Assembly: GCF_005047355.1 (NCBI RefSeq)
Contig: NZ_SUMC01000004.1
Span: 186,001 to 250,000, forward strand
Direction of reading: 5' to 3'
DNA: 64,000 nucleotides
Origin: Actinacidiphila oryziradicis
GTDB lineage: Bacteria; Actinomycetota; Actinomycetes; Streptomycetales; Streptomycetaceae
Shown: piece after piece, positions 1 through 7,414 of the stretch
How positions within the stretch are numbered: position 1 is the stretch's first letter
How the letters are laid out: each line of letters opens with the position of its first letter
Position numbers and translations under genes: made by a program
The notes under the pieces: generated by a model
Seen by the model: only the letters and a program-made list of their open reading frames with translations
The model's database searches: none
What the model was told of the DNA's origin: nothing

Positions 1-351
1 TGGCCGGAACTGCTGGCCGCGGCCTTCCCACCCGGTTCCGTCACAGGAGCCCCGAAATCCAGCGCCCTCCGCATCATCGAGGAACTCGAAACAGTGCCCC
101 GCGGCCCCTACTGCGGCGGTATCGGCTGGGTCGACGCGGACCGCCGTACCGGCGAACTCGCCGTCGGCATCCGTACTTTCTGGATCGACCGCACCGCTCC
201 GGGCGGCCCGCTGCTCCGGTTCGGCACCGGTGCCGGGATCACCTGGGGCTCCGACCCGGCCGGTGAGTGGGACGAGACCGAACTGAAGGCCGCCCGGCTG
301 CTGGCGGTAGCGTCGGGAACACATGTGACGAACGAAGGGACCAACCCATGA
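1..351 (+). CDS. pabB: Chorismate-binding enzyme, C-terminal part (aminodeoxychorismate synthase component I-like)
   Basis: Only the last 116 residues are in the window; the 5' part lies outside. The reading frame is open from base 1 and shows the motif PPGSVTGAPK followed by R-I-I-E-E-L-E, the classic C-terminal signature of the TrpE/PabB/MenF chorismate-binding fold, then YCGGIGW, also conserved. Enzymes of this family aminate or rearrange chorismate. The neighbouring pabC-like gene starts at base 348, inside the stop codon (ATGA overlap), so the pair is probably translated together and makes p-aminobenzoate for folate. That pairing is why PabB is preferred over TrpE. The specific assignment is inference; the superfamily is secure. 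Confidence 0.85.
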   Translation, partial: WPELLAAAFPPGSVTGAPKSSALRIIEELETVPRGPYCGGIGWVDADRRTGELAVGIRTFWIDRTAPGGPLLRFGTGAGITWGSDPAGEWDETELKAARLLAVASGTHVTNEGTNP

Positions 352-1169
352 AGGTATGGGTCGACGGCACACTCCAGGACGTGGACAACGCGACGGTGTC
401 CGTACTGGACCACGGCCTGACCGTGGGCGACGGCGTCTTCGAGACGCTCAAGGCCGTCGACGGCCGGGCGTTCGCCACCACCCGGCACCTCGCCAGGCTC
501 GCCCGCTCCGCGCACGGCCTCGGACTCCCCGAGCCCGATCTGGACGCGATCACGTACGCCTGCGACGCCGTCCTGGCAGCAAACCCCATGCCGCTGGGCC
601 GGCTCCGCATCACCTACACCGGTGGTCTGTCCCCTCTCGGCTCCGACCGCGGCGACGCGGGCGCCACCCTTGTCGTGGCCCTCGGCGAGGCCTCCGTACG
701 CCCCGACACCACCGCGGTCATCACCGTCCCCTGGACGCGCAACGAGAAGGGGGCGCTGGCGGGGCTCAAGACCACCTCCTACGGCGAGAATGTCGTCGCC
801 CTGGCCCGGTCCCACCAACACGGCGCCTCCGAGGCCCTGTTCGGCAACACCCGGGGCCGTCTGTGCGAGGGCACCGGCTCCAACGTCTTTGTCGTACTGG
901 ACGGCCGGCTGTTCACCCCGCCGCTCGCCTCCGGCTGCCTCGCCGGGATCACCCGCGAACTCGTCGTCGAATGGAGCGGCGCCCAGGAGGCCGACCTGCC
1001 GCTGGAAGTCCTCACCGAGGCCGACGAGATCTTCCTGACCTCCAGCCTGCGCGACGTACAGGCCGTGCACCGCGTCGATGACCGTCTCCTGCCGGGCGCG
1101 CCCGGGCCGGTCACCGCCAAGGCGATGCGGGTCTTCGCCGAGCGGGCCGCCGCCCACCCGAACCCGTGA
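348..1169 (+). CDS. pabC: Class IV aminotransferase, probable 4-amino-4-deoxychorismate lyase
   Basis: A 273-residue class IV PLP enzyme (the fold of branched-chain aminotransferase, D-amino-acid aminotransferase and PabC). The likely PLP lysine is Lys141 in GLKTTSYGENV, and the N-terminus has the family pattern SVLDHGLTVGDGVFETLK. The start is ATG 348, overlapping the end of the upstream chorismate-binding gene by four bases. In the PabC reaction, aminodeoxychorismate is cleaved to p-aminobenzoate and pyruvate. The fusion-like gene order with a PabB homologue supports this role, but the family also contains true aminotransferases and sequence alone does not fully separate them. Confidence 0.82.
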   Translation: MKVWVDGTLQDVDNATVSVLDHGLTVGDGVFETLKAVDGRAFATTRHLARLARSAHGLGLPEPDLDAITYACDAVLAANPMPLGRLRITYTGGLSPLGSDRGDAGATLVVALGEASVRPDTTAVITVPWTRNEKGALAGLKTTSYGENVVALARSHQHGASEALFGNTRGRLCEGTGSNVFVVLDGRLFTPPLASGCLAGITRELVVEWSGAQEADLPLEVLTEADEIFLTSSLRDVQAVHRVDDRLLPGAPGPVTAKAMRVFAERAAAHPNP

Positions 1170-1305
1170 CGAAAGTCCTCCTCCACGGTACTGTGCCGGA
1201 TCGGAGGGCGGCTTCCGATCCCCAGGCCGACGGGGCGGCCCTGCGGGGCACAGCGAGGGAATCCTCGACGGGACGTCCTCGAACACCGCGCGGGGGAGCG
1301 AACGG

Positions 1306-2145
1306 ATGACCACCACACTGCGGCCTGCCGAGCCCGAGCGGCGCGGGCCGGACGGGGCGCGCTCGCGCCGCTACACGGTCTGCGTCAACAGCCGCCCGGT
1401 CGGCGCCATCCAGCTCTCCACCGACCAGCGCTTCGGCCCGGAGTCCGGCCGGATCGCCGGCCTGTCCATCGACGAACCCGACCGCGGGCGCGGCCGGGCC
1501 ACCATCGCAGCGCTCGCGGCGGAGGAAGTGCTCCGCGACTGGGGCTGCCGCCGGATCGAGACGGCCATCCCCGCCTCGGCGTCGGCCGCGATCGCCCTCG
1601 CCGCCGTGCTCGGCTACACCGAGCAAAATCGCGGCATGTTCAAGACCCTGCCCCTCGCTCCGCCGCCACTGCCCGAGGGCAGCGCCCTGCACTCGCTCGC
1701 GGCCGCCGAGTTCCCCGCCTGGCACGAGCACGAGCAGTCGGGGTACGTCGAGAACTGGACGGTGCGCGGAATCCCGTACGAACGCGCACTCGCCATCGCC
1801 GAGGCCGGCCACCGGCTGCTGCTGCCGGACGGCCCCGCCACCGCCGACACGGTGCTGGGTGTGCTGTCCCACCGGGGCACCGACGTCGGCACTCTGTGGG
1901 TCCGGTTGCGTGACCCCGACCGTGCCCAGGCCCCCGCCTGGGTCTGCAATGTGGAGGTTGCCGAGCAGCACCGGGGTCACGGCCACGGCCGTACGCTCAT
2001 GCTCGCGGCCGAGCGCGAGTGCCTGGCCGCCGGGGTGCGCACGCTCGGGCTCAATGTCTTCGCCGACAACACCCCGGCCCTGCGGCTGTACGAGTCGCTC
2101 GGCTACCAGGCGACGGACCTGCACTTCTCCAAGCCGCTCGGCTAA
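1306..2145 (+). CDS. GNAT-family N-acetyltransferase with two GNAT-like halves
   Basis: A 279-residue protein. The C-terminal half carries a clear GNAT acetyl-CoA pattern (VAEQHRGHGHGRTLM, then NVFADNTPALRLYESLGY). The N-terminal half (residues about 30-115) has a weaker, related pattern, GLSIDEPDRGRGRATIAAL and AAVLGYTEQNRGMF, suggesting a tandem GNAT fold. The ATG at 1306 is preceded by a good ribosome site (GGGGGAGCG). The substrate cannot be told from sequence. Its stop overlaps by four bases the stop of the convergent DsbA-like gene, so there is no room for a terminator between them. Confidence 0.85.
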   Translation: MTTTLRPAEPERRGPDGARSRRYTVCVNSRPVGAIQLSTDQRFGPESGRIAGLSIDEPDRGRGRATIAALAAEEVLRDWGCRRIETAIPASASAAIALAAVLGYTEQNRGMFKTLPLAPPPLPEGSALHSLAAAEFPAWHEHEQSGYVENWTVRGIPYERALAIAEAGHRLLLPDGPATADTVLGVLSHRGTDVGTLWVRLRDPDRAQAPAWVCNVEVAEQHRGHGHGRTLMLAAERECLAAGVRTLGLNVFADNTPALRLYESLGYQATDLHFSKPLG

Positions 2146-2651
2146 GAGGCCGCGCGCAACCTGTCCACGATCTCCTCGATCCGCTCGCGCAAACCCTCCT
2201 GGCTCTTCCCGCCGTCCAGCCGCTGCCCGTCGATCACATAGGTCGGCGTGCCGGTGACCCCGATCGCCTCCCCCTCCGCCTGGTCGGCGTCGACGGCCAG
2301 CAGATGCCGGCCGTCGATCAGCGCGGTGTCCACCTCCTCGCCGTCCATGCCCACCTCCACCGCGATCTCCACCAGCAGCGGCTCGCCGCGCTTGCCCAGT
2401 TCGTCCGCGCGGGCGAGTACGGCCTCCGCGTACGGCCAGCCCATACCCTGCGCCCAGGCCTCCTCGGCGGCCTGGGCGGCGGCGTACGCGTACTTGTGCT
2501 TCGGCAGCGGGAAGTGGCGCAGCCGGATGTCGAGCGTGTCGCCGTACCGGGCGCGCAGCGCGCGCAGATCGTCCAGTGATGCCCGGCAGTCGGGGCACTG
2601 CAACTCGCACCAGTAGTCGAGGACGACGGGACGGGAGATGGGTTGGTTCAT
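2142..2651 (-). CDS. DsbA/FrnE-like thiol-disulfide oxidoreductase
   Basis: A 169-residue thioredoxin-fold protein. It has an N-terminal redox motif CPDC at residues 19-22 and the cis-proline region TGTPTYVIDG near the C-terminus, with an alpha-helical insertion between them as in DsbA and FrnE. No signal peptide is visible, so a cytoplasmic FrnE-like protein is more likely than a secreted DsbA. The chosen start gives MNQPISRP and places the redox motif at the usual distance; a longer frame upstream has no support. The thiol substrate is unknown. Confidence 0.85.
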   Translation of the reverse strand: MNQPISRPVVLDYWCELQCPDCRASLDDLRALRARYGDTLDIRLRHFPLPKHKYAYAAAQAAEEAWAQGMGWPYAEAVLARADELGKRGEPLLVEIAVEVGMDGEEVDTALIDGRHLLAVDADQAEGEAIGVTGTPTYVIDGQRLDGGKSQEGLRERIEEIVDRLRAAS

Positions 2652-2712
2652 GCCGCACATTCTCCCACTCGCGGAGGATCCGCTCCGGGGCCGTGAGGCG
2701 CACCATGGGACC

Positions 2713-3162
2713 ATGCTGACCTCGACCGTATGCGTAGCGCTCTCCGCGGCGGGCCTGGCGATCGCGTTGCTGACCGCCTACCGCCGCCGGTATCTCGCGG
2801 CGACCCGTACCGCGGCCCTGGCACTGTTGCCGGTAGGCCTGTACATGACGGGACTGCTCACCTTGGCCCGCAAGGTGGGGCAGGCCGTCGGGACCTGGGC
2901 GGTTGATCTGGTGTTCAAGCCGTCGGTCTGGCTGGGCTTCGGGGTGCTGGCGGTTTCCGCTGTGCTCTTCGCCGGGGCTCGCCTGGCCGGTCGCCGCAGG
3001 GCCAGGGACGCGGGCAAGGAGACCGGCAGCGGCCGTCGCGAGCGGCCGGCGGTCCCCACAGCCGGCGCCGCCGCGCCGGCGCTGGCCAAGGGACGTAAGG
3101 ACGAGCCCGAGTCCGGCGATTTCAGCGAGATCGAGAAGATCCTGAAGCGCCGCGGTATCTGA
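2713..3162 (+). CDS. Small membrane protein of unknown function
   Basis: A 149-residue protein with three hydrophobic segments (about residues 3-22, 33-52 and 72-95), a basic and Ala/Gly/Arg-rich linker, and an acidic then basic tail ending SEIEKILKRRGI. I do not recognise a named family. The gene runs divergently from the DsbA-like gene, with only about 60 bases between starts, so the two may share a promoter region. The tail looks like a conserved cytoplasmic amphipathic helix. Membrane location is inferred from hydropathy only. Confidence 0.75.
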   Translation: MLTSTVCVALSAAGLAIALLTAYRRRYLAATRTAALALLPVGLYMTGLLTLARKVGQAVGTWAVDLVFKPSVWLGFGVLAVSAVLFAGARLAGRRRARDAGKETGSGRRERPAVPTAGAAAPALAKGRKDEPESGDFSEIEKILKRRGI

Positions 3163-3287
3163 GCCGGACCCACGCCTCTGTATCACATGGCGAGACGAAT
3201 CCGCTCGATGGACAAGAAACAACCCCTGAGAGTGTGCGTGTTGATCGCGGGCCCCGGGCCGGCTGCGCCATGATCGCCTGGACGGCC

Positions 3288-3316
3288 CCAACTACCGCTC
3301 GGAGGGCGGTAGTTGG
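3288..3316. terminator. Hairpin with 11-base perfect stem
   Basis: Arms CCAACTACCGC (3288-3298) and GCGGTAGTTGG (3306-3316) pair perfectly around a 7-base loop. It lies about 125 bases after the small membrane protein and 74 bases before the next small gene. It could be a terminator or a leader structure; there is no U-run, which is usual for Streptomyces. Confidence 0.45.
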
Positions 3317-3389
3317 CGTGCCCCGATACATACGCTTGTGCGAGTCAGCGACCCCTGTCGAGTGACCTCACCACGACCTCTCTAAGGCC

Positions 3390-3518
3390 ATGGAAGTAGA
3401 AGAGAACGAGACCCGAGGGTGCCTTTTCGCGCTCTCCCAGCCGCCGCTGATGCTGTTCCTCACCGTGATCGGCTGTCTGCTCGGCTTCGGTGCGCTGTAC
3501 GACCTGAGCCCGTTCTGA
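3390..3518 (+). CDS. Very small hydrophobic protein (42 residues)
   Basis: An open frame starting MEVEENETRGCLFALSQPP, then a single hydrophobic helix MLFLTVIGCLLGFGALYDL and a stop. The composition (charged N-terminus, one membrane span) and high third-position GC look genuine. I have the impression that similar short proteins sit near ssgB in other Streptomyces, but I cannot check that here. The ribosome site is weak (AAGG close to the ATG), so the exact start is uncertain. It is probably an inner-membrane microprotein of unknown function. Confidence 0.6.
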   Translation: MEVEENETRGCLFALSQPPLMLFLTVIGCLLGFGALYDLSPF

Positions 3519-3532
3519 GCCCGTACCGGCGG

Positions 3533-4096
3533 TCAGCTCGCCGTTTCGGCTTCGCGCCGCCGTGCCCGGTAGGCGGCGACATGCAGCCGGTTTCCGCAGG
3601 TGCGGCTGTCGCAGTAGCGCCGCGAGCGGTTGCGGGACAGGTCCACGAAGGCCCGTCGGCAGTCCGGTGCGTCACAGCGGCGCAGCCGCTCGCGCTCTCC
3701 GGCGACGACGAGGAACGCCAGTGCCATGCCGCCGTCCGCAGCGAGGTGCTCGGCGAGCGTGGCGCCGGGCGCGAAGTAGTGCACATGCCAGTCGTGGCCG
3801 TCGTGGTCGGTGAGCCGGGGCGTTGTGCCTACGGCCGCGACCATGACGTTGATCGAGGTGGCGGCCGCCTGTGTGCTCGGCGCCGCGAAGACTCTGGCGA
3901 ACTGCTCGCGTACCGTCCGCATCGCGGTCAGGTCGGGTTCGCCGAGCCGTCCCACCCCGCTGACGTGGTTCCGGTCGACGAAGTCGCGCAGCGCCGGGAT
4001 ATCAGCCAGGCCGTCGCGGCCCCCTGTTTCCGCAGTGGTGTTGATCAGGTCCACCACGGCGTCGAGCGCGCCTCTGGTGTCGTGATTGATCAGCAC
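3533..4096 (-). CDS. CGNR zinc-finger protein (ABATE domain), putative regulator
   Basis: A 187-residue protein. The C-terminal 45 residues hold the CGNR-type zinc finger: two Cys pairs, CDAPDC and CDSRTCGNR, separated by a basic stretch and followed by AYRARRR. The N-terminal domain corresponds to the stress-associated ABATE region that usually goes with CGNR. These proteins are thought to be DNA-binding regulators, but targets are largely unknown. It lies on the minus strand downstream of ssgB, separated by 390 bases containing two strong inverted repeats, so it is probably transcribed on its own. Confidence 0.85.
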   Translation of the reverse strand: MLINHDTRGALDAVVDLINTTAETGGRDGLADIPALRDFVDRNHVSGVGRLGEPDLTAMRTVREQFARVFAAPSTQAAATSINVMVAAVGTTPRLTDHDGHDWHVHYFAPGATLAEHLAADGGMALAFLVVAGERERLRRCDAPDCRRAFVDLSRNRSRRYCDSRTCGNRLHVAAYRARRREAETAS

Positions 4097-4127
4097 GGAA
4101 TCGTTCCCCCAGCGGGGCTATGGCGAA

Positions 4128-4187
4128 GAGCGCCCGTCGGCCGGGGCTGCGTCGACGGTTCTCCGCGGCCTCTGCCGACGGGCGCTC
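4128..4187. repeat. Inverted repeat, 14-base arms, 32-base loop
   Basis: Arm GAGCGCCCGTCGGC at 4128-4141 is matched exactly by its reverse complement at 4174-4187. It begins about 30 bases upstream of the CGNR gene start on the minus strand, so the RNA leader of that gene could fold into this structure. Confidence 0.6.
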
Positions 4188-4309
4188 CACGCGATCCGGT
4201 GACTTTGACGCCCACTGCGGCGACCTCGGTCCCCCCAGGGCCTACCGTCGCTGCGCGGGCGTGCGTCCTGTCCGCCCCTCCGACGGCCAGTGGCGGGCAG
4301 CCTAGCACG

Positions 4310-4343
4310 CCGGATGCGGGGCCCGGCCGGGCCCCGCATCCGG
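4310..4343. terminator. Perfect 34-base palindrome, probable ssgB terminator
   Basis: Arms CCGGATGCGGGGCCCGG (4310-4326) and its exact reverse complement (4327-4343) form an uninterrupted palindrome. It lies 144 bases beyond the ssgB stop in the direction of transcription. As RNA it would make a very stable hairpin, which in Streptomyces often terminates without a U-run. Confidence 0.5.
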
Positions 4344-4486
4344 CCCGGACCCAGTCGGGCGGGGTCCGGGACATGGGTGCGCGAGAGCCGCCGTCGCGGA
4401 GCGCTGCTCCGTTACGGCGGCCCTCGCGGGTCGGTTCCGAGCCGTACCCCCGAGATGCGTACGGCTGCGGAAGGGGCGGGCGGGCG

Positions 4487-4900
4487 TCAGTTCTCGGCGA
4501 GGATGTGCGAGAGCTCCGTATCCAGGTCGAAGTGGCGGTGCTCGGTGCCCGGGGGCACGGCGGCGTCGGTCCGCTTCAGGAACGACTCCAGGGCCCGCGC
4601 CGGGGCCTCGAGCAGCGCCTCCCCCTCTGGGGAGCTCAGGGCGATGCACACGACGCCCTGTCCGTGGCTGCGGGACGGCCATACACGGACGTCTCCGGTA
4701 CCGGTGGGCCGGTGCAGACCCTCTGCGAGGAGGTCGCGGGCGAATACCCATTCGACCGTTTCCTCCGCACCGGTGTGGAAGGTGGCGTGCACGGCGTAGG
4801 GGTCGGCCGTGTCGTACCGCAGGCCCGCCGGGACGGGCAGTGACGATTCGCTCGACACAACGAGGCGCAGGTGCAGCTCGCAGCTGACCGTGGTGTTCAT
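4487..4900 (-). CDS. ssgB: Sporulation protein SsgB (SsgA-like family)
   Basis: A 137-residue protein beginning MNTTVSCELHLRLVV, with the SsgA-like family pattern ADPYAVHATFHTGAEE and the Trp/Phe-rich WVFARDLLAEG. Length and the ordered motifs match SsgB, the most conserved member of the family. In sporulating actinomycetes it recruits FtsZ to future septum sites in aerial hyphae. The start is chosen to fit the family length; an upstream in-frame start would add 22 basic residues without family support. Transcription is leftward, towards the palindrome at 4310-4343. The SsgB call rests on memory of the family; SsgA itself is more divergent. Confidence 0.9.
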   Translation of the reverse strand: MNTTVSCELHLRLVVSSESSLPVPAGLRYDTADPYAVHATFHTGAEETVEWVFARDLLAEGLHRPTGTGDVRVWPSRSHGQGVVCIALSSPEGEALLEAPARALESFLKRTDAAVPPGTEHRHFDLDTELSHILAEN

Positions 4901-5090
4901 AAGCGCCAGGGCCTTTCGCTCAGTGTGCGCTCGGGGATTCGCACGTCGGCGAAATCGACATGCCACCAGCGGGGACGTTGTAAACCCCTCTGACTGGTTT
5001 GTGCGGTATCCGGTACCTCGTCCGGCCGAGTACTTTTCCTCACTCGGGGTCCATTACGGTGATCGTCCGGCATCGGGTAAGTTGGAACAT

Positions 5091-5513
5091 ATGACTGCGG
5101 AGAGTGACGAACGGCAGGTGGTGATGGCCATGGATCCAGGTCCGGGCCTCGGATCGCGAGCCCCGCACTTCATCAGAAGGTCCCGGGCGCTGCACCTGAG
5201 CTGGCAGGTCGCCGTTTTCCTGATGGGCCTCGCGGTCGTGGCGGCGGGCGTACTCCTGCTGCCGCTGCCCGGTCCCGGCTGGGTGGTGATCTTCGCGGGC
5301 ATGGCGGTCTGGGCCACCGAGTTCGTCTGGGCACAGCTCGTTCTACGCTGGACGAAGCGGAAAGTAACCGAGGCGGCACACAGGGCGATGGACCCCCGGG
5401 TGCGTCGCCGGAATCTCACCCTGACCGCCATTGGCCTCGTCGTCGTGGCGGCGGTCGTCGGGTACTACGTCTGGCGCTTCGGCTTCGTGATGCCCTGGAA
5501 CGCCGGCGGCTGA
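5091..5513 (+). CDS. PGPGW (TIGR02611-type) membrane protein
   Basis: A 140-residue integral membrane protein with the motif PGPGW at residues 60-64 between the first two hydrophobic segments (about 38-58 and 63-84) and a third span at about 110-130. This matches the small actinobacterial family known as TIGR02611 or PGPGW transmembrane proteins, whose function is unknown. It is divergent from ssgB. The start at ATG 5091 gives the usual short hydrophilic N-terminus; GTG or ATG codons a few residues further on are possible alternatives. A tRNA-Val gene follows 66 bases after the stop. Confidence 0.8.
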   Translation: MTAESDERQVVMAMDPGPGLGSRAPHFIRRSRALHLSWQVAVFLMGLAVVAAGVLLLPLPGPGWVVIFAGMAVWATEFVWAQLVLRWTKRKVTEAAHRAMDPRVRRRNLTLTAIGLVVVAAVVGYYVWRFGFVMPWNAGG

Positions 5514-5579
5514 CGGCGGCGCGGGCCTGGAGCTGGTCCTGGGCACCCGTTGACATGCGGTAATGTTGTCCCCGCGCAG

Positions 5580-5651
5580 GGGCGATTAGCTCAGCGGGAG
5601 AGCACTTCGTTCACACCGAAGGGGTCACTGGTTCGATCCCAGTATCGCCCA
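5580..5651 (+). tRNA. tRNA-Val (anticodon CAC), copy 1
   Basis: A 72-base cloverleaf. Acceptor arm GGGCGAT pairs with ATCGCCC; the D-arm is GCTC..GAGC, and the anticodon arm CTTCG/CGAAG holds the loop TTCACAC, giving anticodon CAC. The T-arm contains GGTTCGATCCC. The 3' CCA is not encoded. The sequence is identical to the copy at 6337-6408. Confidence 0.97.
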
Positions 5652-5657
5652 CCCTGG

Positions 5658-5697
5658 CCGAGGGGCCCGGAAGCCGAGAGGCTTCCGGGCCCCTCGG
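5658..5697 (+). terminator. Terminator of tRNA-Val copy 1
   Basis: An 18-base perfect stem (5658-5675 with 5680-5697) with a GAGA tetraloop, followed by a T-containing tail (CGTTTGTTTG). It starts seven bases after the tRNA. Confidence 0.9.
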
Positions 5698-6294
5698 CGT
5701 TTGTTTGAGTTCGCGGCGGACGTGCGGCCACTCGCACCGGCTGGCGGATCTCGCTGATGCGGTAGGCCGGGCTCGCGCTCTCCGGCTTCGATCCGGCGGC
5801 GGCCCGCCAGCACCTCCGGGCGCTTGACGACCGTCCCGGCGACGACGCCGGCCGCGACGCCGGCGCCCGCATCCTCGGCCTCAGTCCACGCCCGCCGCCG
5901 TCCACGTCCAGCAGGCCACCATCGAACGCCACCGGAGCGACCCGTCCGGGCGCGTCGTGCCGGGGCTGCAGCTGCCGACCCGGCCGCCGGGGCGGTGCTG
6001 CACCTCCTGCCCGGGCGGCCACGCCGTCGAGCTCGGCTTGGACTGGCGGGCGGATCACCGCTCTGGGGGCGGGCGCCATGTTCCGCGCCGCCGGGATCCT
6101 GGCCAAACAGCACCGGGTGCGCCGCCACAGCGAACGCTGCGAGTGCCAGGGCGACCGCCGACCACGGGGCGTGGCAGCGCATCGCCGCACGCGGTGTGAC
6201 CCACCAGGCAGCGCCAACCACCACCCGGGCGGACCGGTCCAAGACCGGCCCAGCGGGAAAGCGTCCGGAGGGACGCGATCAGCCTCGCCGGGGT
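5698..6294. other. Decayed region between two identical tRNA-Val genes
   Basis: About 600 bases with no intact gene that I can support. Pieces read like broken protein: on the plus strand one frame gives AGLALSGFDPAAARQHL and a different frame further on gives CCTSCPGGHAVELGLDW, with no single start or frame joining them. It may be the relic of an element that inserted at the tRNA, or DNA captured when the tRNA was duplicated. No integrase is visible. Confidence 0.45.
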
Positions 6295-6324
6295 TTGAAC
6301 ACATCGCCCCGCGCCCTGTATTCT
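6295..6324 (+). promoter_or_regulatory. Promoter of tRNA-Val copy 2
   Basis: A -35 box TTGAAC (6295-6300) and a -10 box TATTCT (6319-6324) are separated by 18 bases. This is a good vegetative promoter that would start transcription around 6331, just before the tRNA at 6337. Confidence 0.6.
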
Positions 6325-6336
6325 TCTCGGCGTCCC

Positions 6337-6408
6337 GGGCGATTAGCTCAGCGGGAGAGCACTTCGTTCACACCGAAGGGGTCACTGGTTCGATCCCAGT
6401 ATCGCCCA
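6337..6408 (+). tRNA. tRNA-Val (anticodon CAC), copy 2
   Basis: Identical over all 72 bases to the tRNA at 5580-5651: same acceptor, D, anticodon (loop TTCACAC) and T arms, and no encoded CCA. The flanking sequences differ, and it has its own promoter and terminator. Confidence 0.97.
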
Positions 6409-6455
6409 CGAGGGCGGGTCCGGTCCGCGAAAAGCGCGGACCGGACCCGCCCTCG
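6409..6455 (+). terminator. Terminator of tRNA-Val copy 2
   Basis: A 21-base perfect stem (6409-6429 with 6435-6455) with loop AAAAG, directly after the tRNA. Confidence 0.88.
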
Positions 6456-6533
6456 TCGTTGTGCCCGGCTTCGACTCGCGTGCCGGGGACTTCACCACGG
6501 ACGGGCCGCACTTCTGCTGCTCCACTCGCAGGT

Positions 6534-7262
6534 CTACGCTGCCTCCCTCGCCGTGTCCGGCCGCAGCGGCCACGCCGGATCTACCCGCTCCCCGGAACCG
6601 TTCCTGGAGAAATACGCCTGCAGGCCCCGCGCCTGCCCCGCGTGCCACATCGCCTGCCGTGTGTGCAGCTGAGCGGGGCTCAGTTCGCCGATCCGCTCAG
6701 CGAACCGCCGCCCCAGGAGACGGACCAGCTGCGTTGACGCCGCGGCGTCGGCCGCCGCGTCATGCGCATCGGTGAGCGGCACCCCGTAGTGCGCGCACAG
6801 GTCGGTGAGCGTCCGCCGGCCCTTCCGGTACCGGTCGAGGTACTTGTCGAGCACCCGCGGATCCAGGACGCACAACGGGAAGGGCCCCAGATACGCGTCC
6901 AGCGACGCTCCGCGATGCCGCCGCAACTCCCGGTCCAGCAGGGTCAGATCGAACGGGGCGTTCATCACCACCAGCGGCACGGCGGCCGCCGACCGCTGAG
7001 CCAGCGTCCGCCCCAACTCCTCCACCACCGGGCCCGGCTGCCGCCCGTTCAGCCGCAGAAACTCGTCGGTCAGACCATGCACCGCCCGCGCCCCGTCCGG
7101 CACCGGCACGCCCGGGGCCACCAGCCAGCGCACTATATGAGGCTGCGTATCGGGTGACTCCTGCGTCACCAGGGCAGCCGAAACTATCCGGTCGTATTCC
7201 ACGTCGACCCCGGTCGTCTCCGTATCGAAGGCGGCCAGGGGTCCGTCGTACCAGCGTGGCAT
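6534..7262 (-). CDS. DnaQ-like 3'-5' exonuclease (exonuclease domain protein)
   Basis: A 242-residue DEDD-family exonuclease. Exo I is visible as FDTETTGVD (Asp13 and Glu15), followed by a middle motif VVMNAPFDLTLLDRELRR and a C-terminal Exo III region with YGVPLTDAHDAAADAAASTQL (HxAxxDA). This is the DEDDh arrangement of the DNA polymerase III epsilon proofreading subunit and its free-standing relatives. The protein lacks a polymerase-binding tail that I can recognise, so it is probably an accessory or repair exonuclease. The start ATG 7262 gives MPRWYDGPLAAFDTE, with the catalytic motif at the usual place. It is divergent from the DUF4365 gene. Confidence 0.88.
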   Translation of the reverse strand: MPRWYDGPLAAFDTETTGVDVEYDRIVSAALVTQESPDTQPHIVRWLVAPGVPVPDGARAVHGLTDEFLRLNGRQPGPVVEELGRTLAQRSAAAVPLVVMNAPFDLTLLDRELRRHRGASLDAYLGPFPLCVLDPRVLDKYLDRYRKGRRTLTDLCAHYGVPLTDAHDAAADAAASTQLVRLLGRRFAERIGELSPAQLHTRQAMWHAGQARGLQAYFSRNGSGERVDPAWPLRPDTAREAA

Positions 7263-7414
7263 GACGTACTCCCGTACCTGTTGAGGGTGTTATACGGTAA
7301 GTACCCGTGACCGCTCGTCACCGAACCGCGACCGTTTGCGACTTGTCGCAGGTGGGGAAGATGGTAGAGACAGAGGAGTTCGAAGAGGACCCATCCGGGG
7401 AGGCACGGAGAGCG

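Larger units (their letters stand above)
4097..4486. other. 390-base gene-free stretch with two long inverted repeats
   Basis: I see no convincing gene here on either strand. The stretch separates two minus-strand genes, ssgB upstream and the CGNR gene downstream. It contains a 14-base inverted repeat around a 32-base loop (4128-4187) and a perfect 34-base palindrome (4310-4343), described separately. The promoter of the CGNR gene should also lie here. Confidence 0.6.

Noticed and set aside
108..1316. Long minus-strand open frame (402 codons) opposite pabC and the acetyltransferase
   Set aside because: Its product is Gly/Arg/Val-rich, has no recognisable domain, and the plus strand holds true genes. 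Long antisense frames are expected at this GC content.
5550..5566. TTGACA (5550-5555) with TAATGT (5561-5566) before tRNA-Val copy 1 as a promoter
   Set aside because: The spacing is only five bases, so they cannot be the -35 and -10 of one standard promoter. One of them may still be used, but I cannot tell which.
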